DNA of 64,000 nucleotides from Saprospiraceae bacterium (GCA_016716335.1 JADJWN010000021.1:434001-498000), one strand, 5' to 3'. Shown: positions 45,609 to 56,521, numbered from the stretch's first letter. A program made the numbers and translations. The notes: a model not told the origin generated them from the letters alone.

Positions 45609-46408
45609 CAAGAGAAGAGCTCGTTCAGCAGATTCATATCAAAAAATCCTGCCTCTGTATTGGGTTGGATACCGATATTGCAAAGATTCCCTCATTTTTG
45701 CTGGATACAGACGATCCGGTTTTTGAATTCAACAAGATCATTATTGACCACACACACGAATATTGTGTAGCCTATAAACCCAATATTGCCTTTTATGAAA
45801 GTATGGGTCCGAAGGGCTGGATGGCATTGGAAAAAACCCTGCGTTACATTCCGGAGCATATTTTTACAATAGCAGATGCAAAACGAGGTGATATTGGCAA
45901 TACCGGAAAAATGTATGCCAAAACCTACTTTGAATACTACCATTTTGATGCGGTGACGGTGGCCCCTTATATGGGCAGAGACTCCATTGATCCTTTTTTG
46001 GAGTACCATAATAAATGGACCATCCTGCTTGGTCTCACCTCCAATCCCGGCAGTGCCGATTTCCAAATGCTACGTACCGGGGATGCTTACCTTTATGAGG
46101 AAGTAATAAGGCTTTCTTCAGAATGGGGCACTCCCCGCAATCTTATGTATGTGACCGGTGCTACTCACGCTGAAAAATTAAAGTCCTTGAGAGAGATTGC
46201 ACCACATCATTTTTTTCTGGTGCCCGGAGTAGGTGCGCAGGGAGGAAGTGTGGAAGAGGTAATGAAAGCAGCAGGGATTAAGGGTGAAACCGGATTGTTG
46301 ATTAATTCGTCCCGTGATATTCTGTATGCTTCAGCCGGGGAAGATTTCGGTCAGGCAGCCCAAAGAAGAGCAGCAGAGCTCCAAAGTGTGATGAGCAGGT
46401 ATATCTGA
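45605..46408 (+). CDS. pyrF: Orotidine 5'-phosphate decarboxylase (type 2)
   Basis: Decarboxylates OMP to UMP. 267 residues, the longer type 2 form. N-terminal CIGLDTDIAKIPSFLL; the catalytic Lys-Asp motif ADAKRGDIGNTGKMYAK; C-terminal phosphate site VPGVGAQGGS. The ATG overlaps the nifU stop (ATGA). No functional link with Fe-S assembly is known to me; the coupling is probably organisational. Confidence 0.95.
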   Translation: MTREELVQQIHIKKSCLCIGLDTDIAKIPSFLLDTDDPVFEFNKIIIDHTHEYCVAYKPNIAFYESMGPKGWMALEKTLRYIPEHIFTIADAKRGDIGNTGKMYAKTYFEYYHFDAVTVAPYMGRDSIDPFLEYHNKWTILLGLTSNPGSADFQMLRTGDAYLYEEVIRLSSEWGTPRNLMYVTGATHAEKLKSLREIAPHHFFLVPGVGAQGGSVEEVMKAAGIKGETGLLINSSRDILYASAGEDFGQAAQRRAAELQSVMSRYI

Positions 46409-46570
46409 GAAGACGGCGACATTAAGTATTTTCATACCGAAAGAAATTACTCTAAAATAAATAACCTGCATTTTCTTTGTCAATGTTTTAAAAGTTGTAT
46501 TATTGCAGAAAGGAAAATCTGTGACTTTTCCTTAGTGTGAAAGATAATTTTAAAGACCAAAAGCAATCCG

Positions 46571-47865
46571 ATGAAATCGAGTACTAACCTAATGCAAAAG
46601 ACCATTTGTCTGATTTTGGGCGGTGGCGCAGGTACAAGGCTGTATCCCCTCACCAAAGACAGATCCAAACCTGCAGTGCCCGTGGGCGGGAAATACAGAT
46701 TGATAGACATTCCCATTTCCAACTGTCTCAATTCAGGACTTTACCGTATCTTTGTACTGACCCAATACAACTCTGCTTCACTCAATAAGCATATCAAAAA
46801 TACTTTTCACTTTGACCACTTTTCCAATGGCTTTGTAGATATCCTTGCTGCCGAACAGACCAGCAGCAATATGAACTGGTTTCAGGGCACTGCCGATGCC
46901 GTAAGACAATCCGTGAGGAATTTTGCATACTACGATTTCGATTATATACTGATACTGTCCGGTGACCAATTGTATCAGATGGATTTTGAAGAGATGATGA
47001 CCAAACATGTGGAAAGCAATGCAGATGTAAGTATAGCCACAATTCCTGTGGTAGCCAGGGATGCAGTGTCATTTGGTATCATGAAAGTGAATGCCGACAG
47101 TATGATTGAAAAATTTATAGAAAAGCCATCCAAAGATGTACTGAAGGACTGGAAATCAGAAGTGACACCTGAGCAAAAGCAAAGGGCAAGGAATATCTGG
47201 CATCTATGGGTATTTACATTTTCAACAGGCCGGCACTGAGAGCCCTGCTCAACGAAAACCCTAATGCCGTGGATTTTGGCAAAGAGCTTATTCCTGATTC
47301 CATCAACAGAGGGATGAAAGTCGCCAGCTATGCCTATGACGGCTACTGGACGGACATCGGTGACATCCGGTCTTTTTATGAGGCCAATATCGCTCTGACC
47401 AGTGATATACCCGAATTCAATCTTTTTGACAATAAGAACAGAATTTACACCAGGGCAAGATTGTTGCCGCCGGCCAAGTTTTCAGGGGTGACATTTACCA
47501 ACAGTATAGTGGCAGAGGGTTCTATCGTTCATGCAAAGCTGATCGAAAACTCCCTGCTGGGTATCCGATCCAGAGTTGGGTACGGTACTATCATTAAGAA
47601 TTCATATCTGATGGGTCATGATTACTATGAGTCACTGGAGGAAATGAGTGCAGGCAACAAAATCCCAATGGGTATAGGCAGAGATTGTTATATCGAAAAC
47701 GCCATCATCGACAAGCATGTACGGGTAGGGGATAATGTGTTGATACGGGGTAATGATAAACTGGCAGATGAAGAACACGAGCATTATGTGATCAAGAAGG
47801 GAATTGTTGTGCTCAATAAAAATGCAGTCATCCCGGATGGAACAATTATCGGATACAAAAATTAA
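46571..47865 (+). CDS. glgC: Glucose-1-phosphate adenylyltransferase (frameshifted)
   Basis: Makes ADP-glucose for glycogen synthesis. The N-terminal nucleotidyltransferase domain has LILGGGAGTRLYPLTKDRSK, VGGKYRLIDIPISNCLNSG and LSGDQLYQMDF; the second frame (from 47206) has MGIYIFNRPALRALL, YWTDIGDIRSFYEAN and a left-handed beta-helix domain. One T is missing at 47192-47195; restored, it reads RARNYLASMGIYIF. Start is ATG 46571 or the in-frame ATG 46592 nearer the conserved LILGGG. Works with glgP (20.7 kb) in glycogen turnover. Confidence 0.94.
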
Positions 47866-48239
47866 AAGTGATTGTTCTGGATCTTAAAAGTGTAGTTTTA
47901 CTTGACAATATGATTTGATAAAGAAAATATCATCGCCTTGATTCATGCATAGGCAAAAGGTTTCCTCAGTAGGGTATAAAAGAACATATTAATTTTGTCC
48001 GCTCCAAAGCGGTATTTCGTATTATATTTAAGATATAGAATTGAATATAGGCGTTATAAATTGGATTGGATCTGATAATTCTGATTCACCATTTTGTTCA
48101 GGCTTCTTAGTTTGCCTGTGTTTTCTCTAAGGAATAATTCTCTAAAGGTTTTTCTTTAAAATTAATTTTAAGGGCTTTGCCTTTGAATTTAATAAATGTT
48201 ATTACTTTAGTTATAACATTATAATTGTGGATAGATTTT
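47866..48239. other. AT-rich intergenic region
   Basis: 374 nt between glgC and the MazEF-like pair. I see no supported gene, RNA or strong terminator. One short inverted motif (CCGCTCCAAAGCGG) lies near 47999-48012. Confidence 0.5.
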
Positions 48240-48491
48240 ATGATACAGCAAATCAGAAAAATTGGAAATTCATCAGGAATAATAATCCCGAAACAAATGT
48301 TGGATAAATGCAGGATTTCAGGATATGTAAGTCTGGAAATTGTTGAGGATATGATTAATATTAAGCCTTTAAATAAGAAACCACGTGAAAATTGGGATTT
48401 AATGTTTAAAGAAGCAAATGCCGGCAATGAAGAAATTGAAGAAAATTATTTTGAGGGTGTAACCAATGAGTTTGATATTGATGAATGGTGA
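48240..48491 (+). CDS. AbrB/MazE-family antitoxin
   Basis: Antitoxin of 83 residues from ATG 48240 (a GTG at 48225 would add five). The N-terminal swapped-hairpin DNA-binding domain reads IRKIGNSSGIIIPKQMLDK, typical of MazE, and the acidic C-terminus (NEEIEENYFEGVTNEFDIDE) would wrap the toxin. It overlaps the toxin start by 11 nt. Such antitoxins repress their own operon. Confidence 0.88.
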   Translation: MIQQIRKIGNSSGIIIPKQMLDKCRISGYVSLEIVEDMINIKPLNKKPRENWDLMFKEANAGNEEIEENYFEGVTNEFDIDEW

Positions 48492-48858
48492 TAGAAGAAA
48501 GATAAACAGGTTTGAAATCTGGTACGTAAGTTTGGACCCAACTGTTGGAAGTGAAATATCAAAATCAAGACCTTGCCTGGTGATATCACAACCTGAGATG
48601 AATAACAATTTAAAAACTGTACTTGTAGCCCCGATTACGCATAAAATTAAAAACTATCCATCAAGGATATCATTTCAATTGCAGAGTCAGGATGGACAAA
48701 TTGTTTTAGATCATATCAGGGCTGTTGATAAGCTCAGATTTGTCAAAAAGATAGGTAAACTGGATGATGTGATGTCCTATTTAGTATATGAAAGATTAAA
48801 GAGATATTTGAATATTAGCCGGATGATTTTAATCTGCTTCAAATTAAAAGAACTGTAA
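48481..48858 (+). CDS. MazF/PemK-family endoribonuclease toxin
   Basis: Toxin of 125 residues from ATG 48481 (an in-frame ATG at 48466 is possible). Conserved parts: RFEIWYVSLDPTVGSEISKSRPCLVIS with the catalytic Arg, VLVAPITHKIKNYPSRI with the Thr, and DHIRAVDKLRFVKKIGKLD. MazF toxins cleave mRNA at short motifs. The pair sits in AT-rich DNA unlike its neighbours, consistent with horizontal transfer. Confidence 0.9.
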   Translation: MNGDRRKINRFEIWYVSLDPTVGSEISKSRPCLVISQPEMNNNLKTVLVAPITHKIKNYPSRISFQLQSQDGQIVLDHIRAVDKLRFVKKIGKLDDVMSYLVYERLKRYLNISRMILICFKLKEL

Positions 48859-49054
48859 TTGCTATAAACAAGACATCAGATTTGAGCCGTTATCTCTGAT
48901 TTTTCATTTATTGAAAGATTTGGATTCATTTCGATTTATTTAGGTCCTTGAAGGTACTTTTAGGGAAATAACTTTGCCTGAAGATGGACAGGAAAATCTG
49001 ATGAAAAGAGAATAATAAACTTTTAAGGTAATATATTAAGGACGAATTTTAACA

Positions 49055-50326
49055 TCAGTGAATTTTTTCATTGATAGCTTTCAAAGCAGCCACAAAAGTA
49101 TCCAGTTCATTCAGAGTAGTGTAAATATTGGGCGTAACACGGCAACCGTGTACTCCTGCATAATCTATTGGGGCTGTGTAGATTTTATATTCGTCCATGA
49201 GTTTTTTGCCCAGATCTGCGGGTGATATACCTTGGATGCCCACATTTGCAATTCCACATGACCGATCAGCATCCGCAGGAGTATTAAGTATGATACCATC
49301 TATATTCCTCACCTGATCCGTCCAGTATCTCTGAAGATATCTGAGTCGCTGTTCCTTCCGGTCCGGGCCTATGATATGGTAATAGCGTATAGCTGACGAT
49401 ATGGTCAGGTCAGTATGTACCGGATGAGTACCTGTATGATTGAATTTGTAAACGTCATCATTTCCTGCACTCCAGGGTGCAAATACCGGCCATTTGCTTA
49501 TAGCTTTTCCTTTTTTTACATAGAGAATTCCCGCACCCAAGGGTACACTCAGCCACTTATGCAGGCTGGAGCCATAATAGTCACAATTCAGCTCACTGAT
49601 ATTGAACCGGATATGCGCCACGGCATGAGCTCCGTCCACCAGTACTTCCACACCTTTGGCATGAGCCATATCGCAGATTTTCCTGACAGGCAGAATTTGT
49701 CCGGTGATGTTGATCATATGGCAGATCATCAATAGTCGGGTTTTGGATGTGATGGCATTACTGTAGAGATTTACGATTTCGTCATCAGAGGCAGGATGAT
49801 TGGGAATGGACACCACTCTATTGACGATGCCGTGTCTTGCGGCCATAAGCTTAAATTGATTGAGCATGGCGCCATAATCCTGTGCTGCCATCACGGCTTC
49901 ATCGCCGGCTTTCCAGTCGATACCGCTGATGATGGTATCTAAGGATTCAGTGGTGTTGCGGGTGATGATTAACTCTTCTTTGCTGCACCCCAACAAATCC
50001 GCCAATTCTGCCGCCACCTGCTTTTTATCGTCAAATTGTGTGGTTCGCATGTAATAAGAGCCTTCATAATTGATCCGCCGTACCTGCTCCATATATGCTT
50101 CGAGGATGAACTGGGGCATGAAATTGTAGTATCCGTTTTCCAGATTGATATAATCCGGTTTCAGTCTGTATCCCATGCGCACCTCTGCCCAGAAGTCCTC
50201 ATCTGCTGCAACTGCAGATGCAGGCAGATGGCTGTATTTATCCAGATTTCGGGTCAGGGCTTCCAGACCGGGAAGTAGGGTAAGTCCAGACCATGCCAGA
50301 TTTTTCAAAAAATCTCTTTTGTCCAT
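49055..50326 (-). CDS. Aminotransferase class V-fold PLP enzyme
   Basis: A 423-residue fold-type I PLP enzyme, isopenicillin-N-epimerase/cysteine-desulfurase-like. Visible: an N-terminal segment MDKRDFLKNLAWSGLTLLPG like an export or twin-arginine-type leader (no RR), YINLENGYYNFMP, ITRNTTESLDTII, the Asp contact VEVLVDGAHAVAHI and the PLP lysine in SSLHKWLSVPLGAG. The leader suggests export, as in related Bacteroidota proteins. Substrate unknown. Flanked by the MazEF pair and a T9SS protein on the same strand. Confidence 0.88.
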   Translation of the reverse strand: MDKRDFLKNLAWSGLTLLPGLEALTRNLDKYSHLPASAVAADEDFWAEVRMGYRLKPDYINLENGYYNFMPQFILEAYMEQVRRINYEGSYYMRTTQFDDKKQVAAELADLLGCSKEELIITRNTTESLDTIISGIDWKAGDEAVMAAQDYGAMLNQFKLMAARHGIVNRVVSIPNHPASDDEIVNLYSNAITSKTRLLMICHMINITGQILPVRKICDMAHAKGVEVLVDGAHAVAHIRFNISELNCDYYGSSLHKWLSVPLGAGILYVKKGKAISKWPVFAPWSAGNDDVYKFNHTGTHPVHTDLTISSAIRYYHIIGPDRKEQRLRYLQRYWTDQVRNIDGIILNTPADADRSCGIANVGIQGISPADLGKKLMDEYKIYTAPIDYAGVHGCRVTPNIYTTLNELDTFVAALKAINEKIH

Positions 50327-50428
50327 GGCAAGAATTTAAAAATGGTAAGCGAAGTTATTGAAATTTCAGTTTCCAATATATTGCTTACATAATCATTTGA
50401 GACAGATTTTGAAGTCATACCTCTATTT

Positions 50429-53203
50429 TTACCTGCCTGTTTTTACCCACTTAAAAACATACTGAGTATGCTGATCCACTGTTTTGACATAGTAGTTGCC
50501 ATCCGGCAGCTGTATATTGGCAGGCATAATGAACTGCCCCTGATTTCGGCAGGGCCATTGATACAAAAGCATACCGGAAGCATCATACAGAAAAATATCA
50601 GCATCCCCGTTAAAACCGGTTATTTGGAATCCACTTTGAGATGGGTTCGGGAATATTTTGAGATCAGACAATCGGGCCTCATTGGTCTCAGACAGGATAA
50701 AATGTATGCATTCTCCCATGGATGAGCAAAAGTGATCCGTAAGTTCTGCCCGATAAATTCCGGATTTTTGCGGTATGAAAAAATTTGATTCACTTTCGAA
50801 AATCAAGCTGTTTGTGCTGCAATCATACCAGCGATAGAGCAAAGCATCCGGCCTTGCAAACAAAGTGTCATATCTTATAGAATACACCATGAGCGGGCAA
50901 TGTAGCTGATCCACTATCGTATTAATCACTGTATTGGTTGTAATAGGGGGATTTTTGTCGAAGTATATGGCTGCTGAATTGTGAATTACAGTTCCATGAG
51001 GTACATCCTTATAAAATTTAATACCAAAAGTAGCGAAACCCTGACTTTCCCGCTCATTAGTGGTGCTGTCAGGCAATAATATGTTTTCAAAATTGACCCA
51101 AAGAGTGTCCTCACTTATCTGATACTCGCATGGATGACTTGAGCTGTACAAAATCAGACTGTTTTTATCCAGATTTTTATCCAGGATGTCCTCAAGCCTT
51201 ACGATAAACGCGGTATCATTTCCGGTATTCTGAAATCTGATGGTGTAAAGCAGGTCTTCATTCCTTAATGTATAGTTTTCAGGTCCGAATCTGTCAGGAT
51301 ATGTGAGTTTGTCATTGGGGTCAAAACTGCATCTGATGATATCCTTGTATATAAATTCTGACAAAGTATCTCCATCAAGGGTGATCAGGTATGCCCTGAA
51401 TCTCAAGGTGTCATTATTTGACATACTGAATGGTACTCTGAATATATAGAAAAAGCTTGCGGTCTTCCCCGATCTGAGATTATTTATCAGCCACTTAAAC
51501 TCATTGCCCCCGGAAAGGTCAGGTTCCGGAAAAATATTGATATGACCCACTCTGCTGTCCGGTCTTAAAACAAGGTAGCCGTTCAATTTTACATTTGATG
51601 TATTCATACAATCTATTAAAAGGCCTGCTTCAGACTCACACCTCATAAATTCACCGCTTATTGTGACTCTTCCATTGGGCATTGTAGTCTTGGGAGTAAA
51701 AAATGTTGTATCTGTAACCACCGGATTGTATAACTCAATCAGCTTTTGAATGACAGAATCCTTCCAGCTGCCGTAATTCATTCTGTATGTAATATGGTAG
51801 GTTCCCGAGTCAGCTCTTACGAATAGTTTGCCAAATGAGTTGGTGAAAAAAGTTTTATTAAGCTCCTGAATGCTTACTGCACAATTGGGGAGTACACTGT
51901 CCTCTGAAGGATCGTACCTGCCGTTTTGGTTTTCATCATTGAAAACAAAGATTTGCAGCAAAGGTGTTTGTGGAAGTACAGAATCGCAGTTTATTACCCA
52001 TTCAGGTCCTATCTGTGCATAATCATACATACATTCTGCAAGGGGATCCTGCCAGCAACCTGTAACACCGTCAGAAGTGGTCTGAAAATTAATTTGCAGA
52101 TTTCTGTTTTTAAATAATTCAGTGGCATTATCAAAGGTTCTGACTCTGAGATTCATGCATATTTTAATGTTGGCTGTAACACTTCCTATACCATAATTGG
52201 TGGATGGGGAGCAGGTGTTTGTGCAACCCTCACCACCATCTCTGTTCCAGAACCAACCCGAAGGTAAAACTGTACCGGCTTCGAGAGGACCAGAGCATGG
52301 ACAGGGTTGGCACTGGGTATTACACCACTTCAGCCGGTTAGTCAGTTCATCTCTGTAAACACATAAAAATCGGAGTGATTCGTTGGCAACAGCTGCGCAA
52401 GCCGTATCCTGCTCATCAATCCATTTTGCTCCGAATGGCGAGACCTCAATTTCTTCAGACACAAAATAGTCCATGTCCCAGCCCGGGCCAAAATCAGGTA
52501 AAAGTCCATGAAACCAATCCACTCCGGTCTCACTGGCATCATAAAAAAATTCAAAGCAAAAATTGACTTCTTCACCCTGGCAAAATTCAGGATCATCCAA
52601 TGGCCGTCCGGAGCTTCTGTCGATTATTTTCCATTTTGCTTTGGTGTCGCATCCCGGAGCCCCGATACAATTCAGACAATCTGTGGTAGTCCATACCGAT
52701 ACTCTAAAATCCCGGATATCAATGTCTCCTTCGGATCCAATAACCAGATAATAAAAATCTTCTCCCGCCAATCTTTTTACAGAGTGTATGTATGGATTAT
52801 TGTCGCTGTTATTACAAGGGATGTTTCCGTTTCCACCCTGGACTAATTTAGGATTGTTACAATCCATTCCTGCAAAGATCGCCCATACGGGTTTCCATGA
52901 TCCCAAAGATTGTACTATACTGTGTATCCAGACGGCCTGAGCATCTATCTTTACTTTATAAAAGAATAATGGCACTTTTTTATTCAGACAAGGATGAATA
53001 AATGAGGAATCCACAAAGTCCGGATACACAAAATTGTCATATTCATAGGGGCCGAATGCATTGCAATTTACATTTGTGGACCTGGTATTATGTAGCCAGG
53101 GATTATCACAATTATTCTGAGCTGTGATTTGAAGGCTGATGAGGAACATAATTGTCACAATCAGGCATGATAAGCAGGATGAAGCTTGGTTGAATTTTTT
53201 CAT
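50429..53203 (-). CDS. Large secreted protein with repeat domain and T9SS type A sorting domain
   Basis: 924 residues with a signal peptide (CLSCLIVTIMFLISLQITAQ), a Cys-rich N-terminal half (for example NCDNPWLHN; CPCSGPLEAGTV), an EF-hand-like DENQNGRYDPSEDSVLPN segment of the SdrD B-like type, a DUF7619-like domain (CSFDPNDKLTYPDRFG, LLYTIRFQNTGNDTAF, AAIYFDKNPPITTNT) and a type A T9SS C-terminal domain (LKIFPNPSQSGFQITGF to YVFKWVKTG). No enzyme motif seen. Probably an extracellular or surface structural protein. Confidence 0.87.
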   Translation of the reverse strand: MKKFNQASSCLSCLIVTIMFLISLQITAQNNCDNPWLHNTRSTNVNCNAFGPYEYDNFVYPDFVDSSFIHPCLNKKVPLFFYKVKIDAQAVWIHSIVQSLGSWKPVWAIFAGMDCNNPKLVQGGNGNIPCNNSDNNPYIHSVKRLAGEDFYYLVIGSEGDIDIRDFRVSVWTTTDCLNCIGAPGCDTKAKWKIIDRSSGRPLDDPEFCQGEEVNFCFEFFYDASETGVDWFHGLLPDFGPGWDMDYFVSEEIEVSPFGAKWIDEQDTACAAVANESLRFLCVYRDELTNRLKWCNTQCQPCPCSGPLEAGTVLPSGWFWNRDGGEGCTNTCSPSTNYGIGSVTANIKICMNLRVRTFDNATELFKNRNLQINFQTTSDGVTGCWQDPLAECMYDYAQIGPEWVINCDSVLPQTPLLQIFVFNDENQNGRYDPSEDSVLPNCAVSIQELNKTFFTNSFGKLFVRADSGTYHITYRMNYGSWKDSVIQKLIELYNPVVTDTTFFTPKTTMPNGRVTISGEFMRCESEAGLLIDCMNTSNVKLNGYLVLRPDSRVGHINIFPEPDLSGGNEFKWLINNLRSGKTASFFYIFRVPFSMSNNDTLRFRAYLITLDGDTLSEFIYKDIIRCSFDPNDKLTYPDRFGPENYTLRNEDLLYTIRFQNTGNDTAFIVRLEDILDKNLDKNSLILYSSSHPCEYQISEDTLWVNFENILLPDSTTNERESQGFATFGIKFYKDVPHGTVIHNSAAIYFDKNPPITTNTVINTIVDQLHCPLMVYSIRYDTLFARPDALLYRWYDCSTNSLIFESESNFFIPQKSGIYRAELTDHFCSSMGECIHFILSETNEARLSDLKIFPNPSQSGFQITGFNGDADIFLYDASGMLLYQWPCRNQGQFIMPANIQLPDGNYYVKTVDQHTQYVFKWVKTGR

Positions 53204-53498
53204 GAAAAAAGTTTTTACGACAGGATTTTGGGATTAAAACTGCAATCAGAATCTATAATTTTTCACGTATATCATTTTTTAATTCCCGTATTTTCGCAAT
53301 AAATATAGCTTTATTTTCGGATAGGGTAATTCAAATATACTGATTTTTGAATTTAAGCCATAATAAATGTCGTTTGTGTTACCTTTATTGGGGTAGGCAA
53401 GAGGTTTTACACAATAAACTATATATCACTAATAAAACGTTTACTCTGTCCTGACTTGTAAAGTGGTAATAATGAGTGCCTCATTTCCGGTAATCGGC

Positions 53499-55822
53499 CT
53501 AAAAACTGATTTGTATTCCTCCAATCAGGTTTCTGCCCAACTCGTCAGCAAAATACCGCTGTCTGTTGAGAAAGTCCCGGTATTTTGTATCAAAAATATT
53601 TTCCGCTGTAAAAAACAGGTTGGTTTTATAACCTGCGAGGTTAATACTGGTGGAAAATTTCAGACCTGAGATGTGATATGCTGGAGGTGGTGGCATGAAA
53701 TCCTGTCCTTCTGCATAATGTCTCTGTCTGTCCACCCATCTTGAAATTATTTCCAACTGCAAATTTTCAAATTTGCCTTTACTGCCTAATTGCACTTTCA
53801 GGCTGGTCTGAACTTGTTGCGGGGGAATAAATACCAATGGTAAATTTTGGGTAAGATCCTTCCCGTACAGGTAACTGTATTTGATGGAAAAATTGATATG
53901 CTTATGTAGTTCTCCGCTTATACCTGCATCCACACCCCTCAGTGAGGCAGAGGTCTGTCTGTACCTGAAACCGGAAAGGCACCCCGTATGGTGAGCCTGA
54001 ATTCATTTTCAGGATTAAGAAAAATATAGTTCTGTATATGCTGATTGTAGGCCATTATATCAAAAAAAAGCTTTTTGGCTATATTTCCTTCAAAGTTTAT
54101 AGATGTTTTAAATGCTCTTTCAGGAATCAGATCCGGATTGCCTTCTTCTATACCGCTGACACCCTGATGTAGTCCCTGACTGAATCTTTCGTTGATGGCA
54201 GGGTTGCGGGTATTATATCCGGTGTTTACACTCAGTTTATTACCGCCGGCCAGTTTAATCCCGATGGCACCGGCGGCATTCAAATTGTGGAATATATTTT
54301 TATAATTCAGGACAGTTCTGGGTAATGTGGAAGAAAGTGGAAATGCATCTTGCCATATTAAATCATATCTCAGGCCAAGCTCAGTATGAATAACCCCAAA
54401 TTTTTTCATTCCTGTTATATACGCTCCGTTTTCCGCAGCATTATAATCCGGTATCAAAGGCAGTACGCCGGTTCCGGCATTATTGAAATTGTGAACGAAA
54501 TTACTTTGTATTCCTGCGATAATCTTGGTCTCATCATGCCATTCCCGGGTGTGTTTTAATTCGAGATATTGGGCCCATTGAGAAAGGCTCAGAGATGGCC
54601 TGTCTGACTGATTGCCTCTCCGTATATCGAATTCCTTGCGGTGATTGAACTGCGTACCTGAAATGATTTCTATCCAGCGGTCATCCTGAATGAAGTATTG
54701 GGTTCGGAGCTTAAGCAAATGATGATTTACGGACTGAAATGGTGATTCGATTCTGTAAGAGAAATCAGGTTCTGTAAAAAAAGGGATCTGTCTCCCCATA
54801 GCTTCCTGCAGATCAGTCAGATTGCCTATATGTGCCCCTCTAAGGATCCCGATTTCAGTGTTGAACGTACTGAAATACAGATTACTTTTCCAGTGATCAC
54901 TATGCTTTTTTTCCAACTGCAAGGAAGCATTGGCTTCGTTTCTGCCAGTATTTATGAGGAAATATTCAGGGGTTTGTCTGTCTCCGGATTTTCGAAGTGT
55001 ACCGGTCAGTTTCCAGGCAAAACCTGAATCAGAAGATTTGTGCTGCTGTGCATGGATGCCATGGCTTCTGCCATTGGACTCAAAATAATACCCGGCCTTA
55101 CCGTGTAGATGCGGGTCTGCCGGAATATTCCCCGGTTCTACAGATATGATATTGCCCAGACTGCTGCCCTGATACTGGATTACAGCAGTGCCTTTGACCA
55201 CATTGAGGGTGTGGGCTGACAATGGATCTATTTCCGGACTGTGATCATTGCCCCATTGCTGTCCCGCCTGCGCAAGTCCGTTATTCAATATCAGCAGACG
55301 GTTGCCATACATTCCCTGCACCACAGGCTTGCTGATGTTATGACCGGTGCGGAGTATGCTCACACCTGCCACCTGCTCCAGAAGACCACCCAGATCTCTG
55401 TGAGCGTTTTCCTCAATTTTCAGAGATTGAATGAAGTTGGTTTTTGCCAGGCTTTTCAGGCCTTTCTGGATGACTGTGACACCTTCAAGGTGGTGGCTGT
55501 GGTGATCGAGGAAGAGAGTGATGGAGGTATCCCTTTGCATATCCAAAAAGAAAATCTTGCTTTCACACCCTATGTGAGATACCTTTATATGATATTTTCC
55601 GGGACAGAGCGGCTCGAGTGCAAATATACCATTCACATCTGTCGCTGTACCTTTGCCGGATTCCTGCACTATGATATGAGCATTCTCCAATGGTAGGGTG
55701 GTACTTACATCCATAATCCTGCCATCAAGTCTTAAACGGCAAGGTGACTGACCTACAAGACTTCCAGGAAAACCTGAAAAAATCAGGTGTAAAATCAGAC
55801 TTATTGTAAAAAGCCGACTCAA
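53499..55822 (-). CDS. TonB-dependent receptor (frameshifted)
   Basis: Outer-membrane importer of about 775 residues. Signal peptide, a carboxypeptidase-regulatory-like domain (LRLDGRIMDVSTTLPLENAH), a plug (VAGVSILRTGHNISKPVVQG, LIILNNG-type LLILNNGLAQAGQQWG) and a 22-strand barrel ending GRNLIGGIQISF. One T is missing at 53968-53970; restored, the junction reads FPVFRYRQTSASLRGVDAG. It begins 3 nt after the His/Asp-rich lipoprotein gene and is clearly co-transcribed. The partner and the operator suggest metal uptake, zinc being one possibility (inference). Confidence 0.9.
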
Positions 55823-55825
55823 ACC

Positions 55826-56383
55826 TTATTGGACTGTTACAGGAAAATTCACTTCGATATCCGTCTCTCCCCCGGCATTGGCGATATTTCCTTCACTGAC
55901 TCCTGCTGCAGATTTATTTGGGTTGTGCCGCAATACAATTTTCAGATTTCCGCTGCCCGCTGCCCCTGTGGAGAGCCTGGTTTTTAATCCCAGTGGTCTT
56001 CCATCTTTGTCATTGTCTTCGTAGGTCACTTTCAGACCTGAAACTGTGGAAGTAAAGAAAAACTGATGCGCTGTGGCTGCAATGGACACCTCCATGGTAA
56101 TGTCTTCTGCCGGACTTACAGATTCGTTTAATATGGTAATGGTGCCTTTGTATGAGTGATTAGGTTTCAGGGTGCCACCTGTAATAACCGGTGGATTTCC
56201 TCCACTTCCATCAAGGTCCCTGAAACTCATCTCTACAATACTTCCATCTGATTCGGAAGTAAGTTGGTAGATGAGGGTAGTAATCAATTCTTCTTCATCA
56301 TGATCGTGATCGTGCTTGCTGCATCCTGTGGAAAGTAGTACTAAACTCATGGAAAAGATCAGAATAACTTGAAATATTTTCAT
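55826..56383 (-). CDS. His/Asp-rich lipoprotein, putative metal-binding partner of TonB receptor
   Basis: 185 residues from ATG 56383 (MKIFQVILIFSMSLVLL), with lipobox STGC followed directly by the possible metal-binding run SKHDHDHDEEE. The folded part (LITTLIYQLTSESDGSIVEM, DLDGSGGNPPVITGGTL, SPAEDITMEVSIAATAHQFF) belongs to a Bacteroidota family of unknown fold annotated at times as periplasmic-binding-like. Three bases separate it from the receptor. I infer a role in capturing a divalent metal at the outer membrane. The longer frame to 56437 lacks a signal. Confidence 0.82.
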   Translation of the reverse strand: MKIFQVILIFSMSLVLLSTGCSKHDHDHDEEELITTLIYQLTSESDGSIVEMSFRDLDGSGGNPPVITGGTLKPNHSYKGTITILNESVSPAEDITMEVSIAATAHQFFFTSTVSGLKVTYEDNDKDGRPLGLKTRLSTGAAGSGNLKIVLRHNPNKSAAGVSEGNIANAGGETDIEVNFPVTVQ

Positions 56384-56421
56384 ATCGAAATCAATTGGTG
56401 ATGTAAAAGTAACGCAATTAA

Positions 56422-56436
56422 TGCAACATTGTTGCA
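56422..56436. promoter_or_regulatory. Perfect palindrome, putative metal-regulator operator
   Basis: TGCAACA-T-TGTTGCA, a 15-bp perfect inverted repeat between divergent TonB receptor genes, overlapping the predicted start site of the minus-strand lipoprotein-receptor operon (a near -7 box CATATTTG, minus strand, lies at 56435-56442). Form and position fit a Fur/Zur-type repressor site, but the regulator is not known. Confidence 0.5.
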
Positions 56437-56484
56437 AATATGATTAAATTTATTTTCAAGCTTACACCGAATTAAATTATTTTT

Positions 56485-56492
56485 TAATTTTG
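56485..56492 (+). promoter_or_regulatory. -7 box for TonB receptor
   Basis: TAATTTTG matches TAnnTTTG, 29 nt before the start codon at 56522. Confidence 0.6.
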
Positions 56493-56521
56493 ACTTTACA
56501 TTTATTTCAAAATCCAAGATT

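Noticed and set aside
47999..48012. CCGCTCCAAAGCGG as an integron attC-like core
   Set aside because: No matching GTTRRRY core pair or cassette gene; a simple short inverted repeat.
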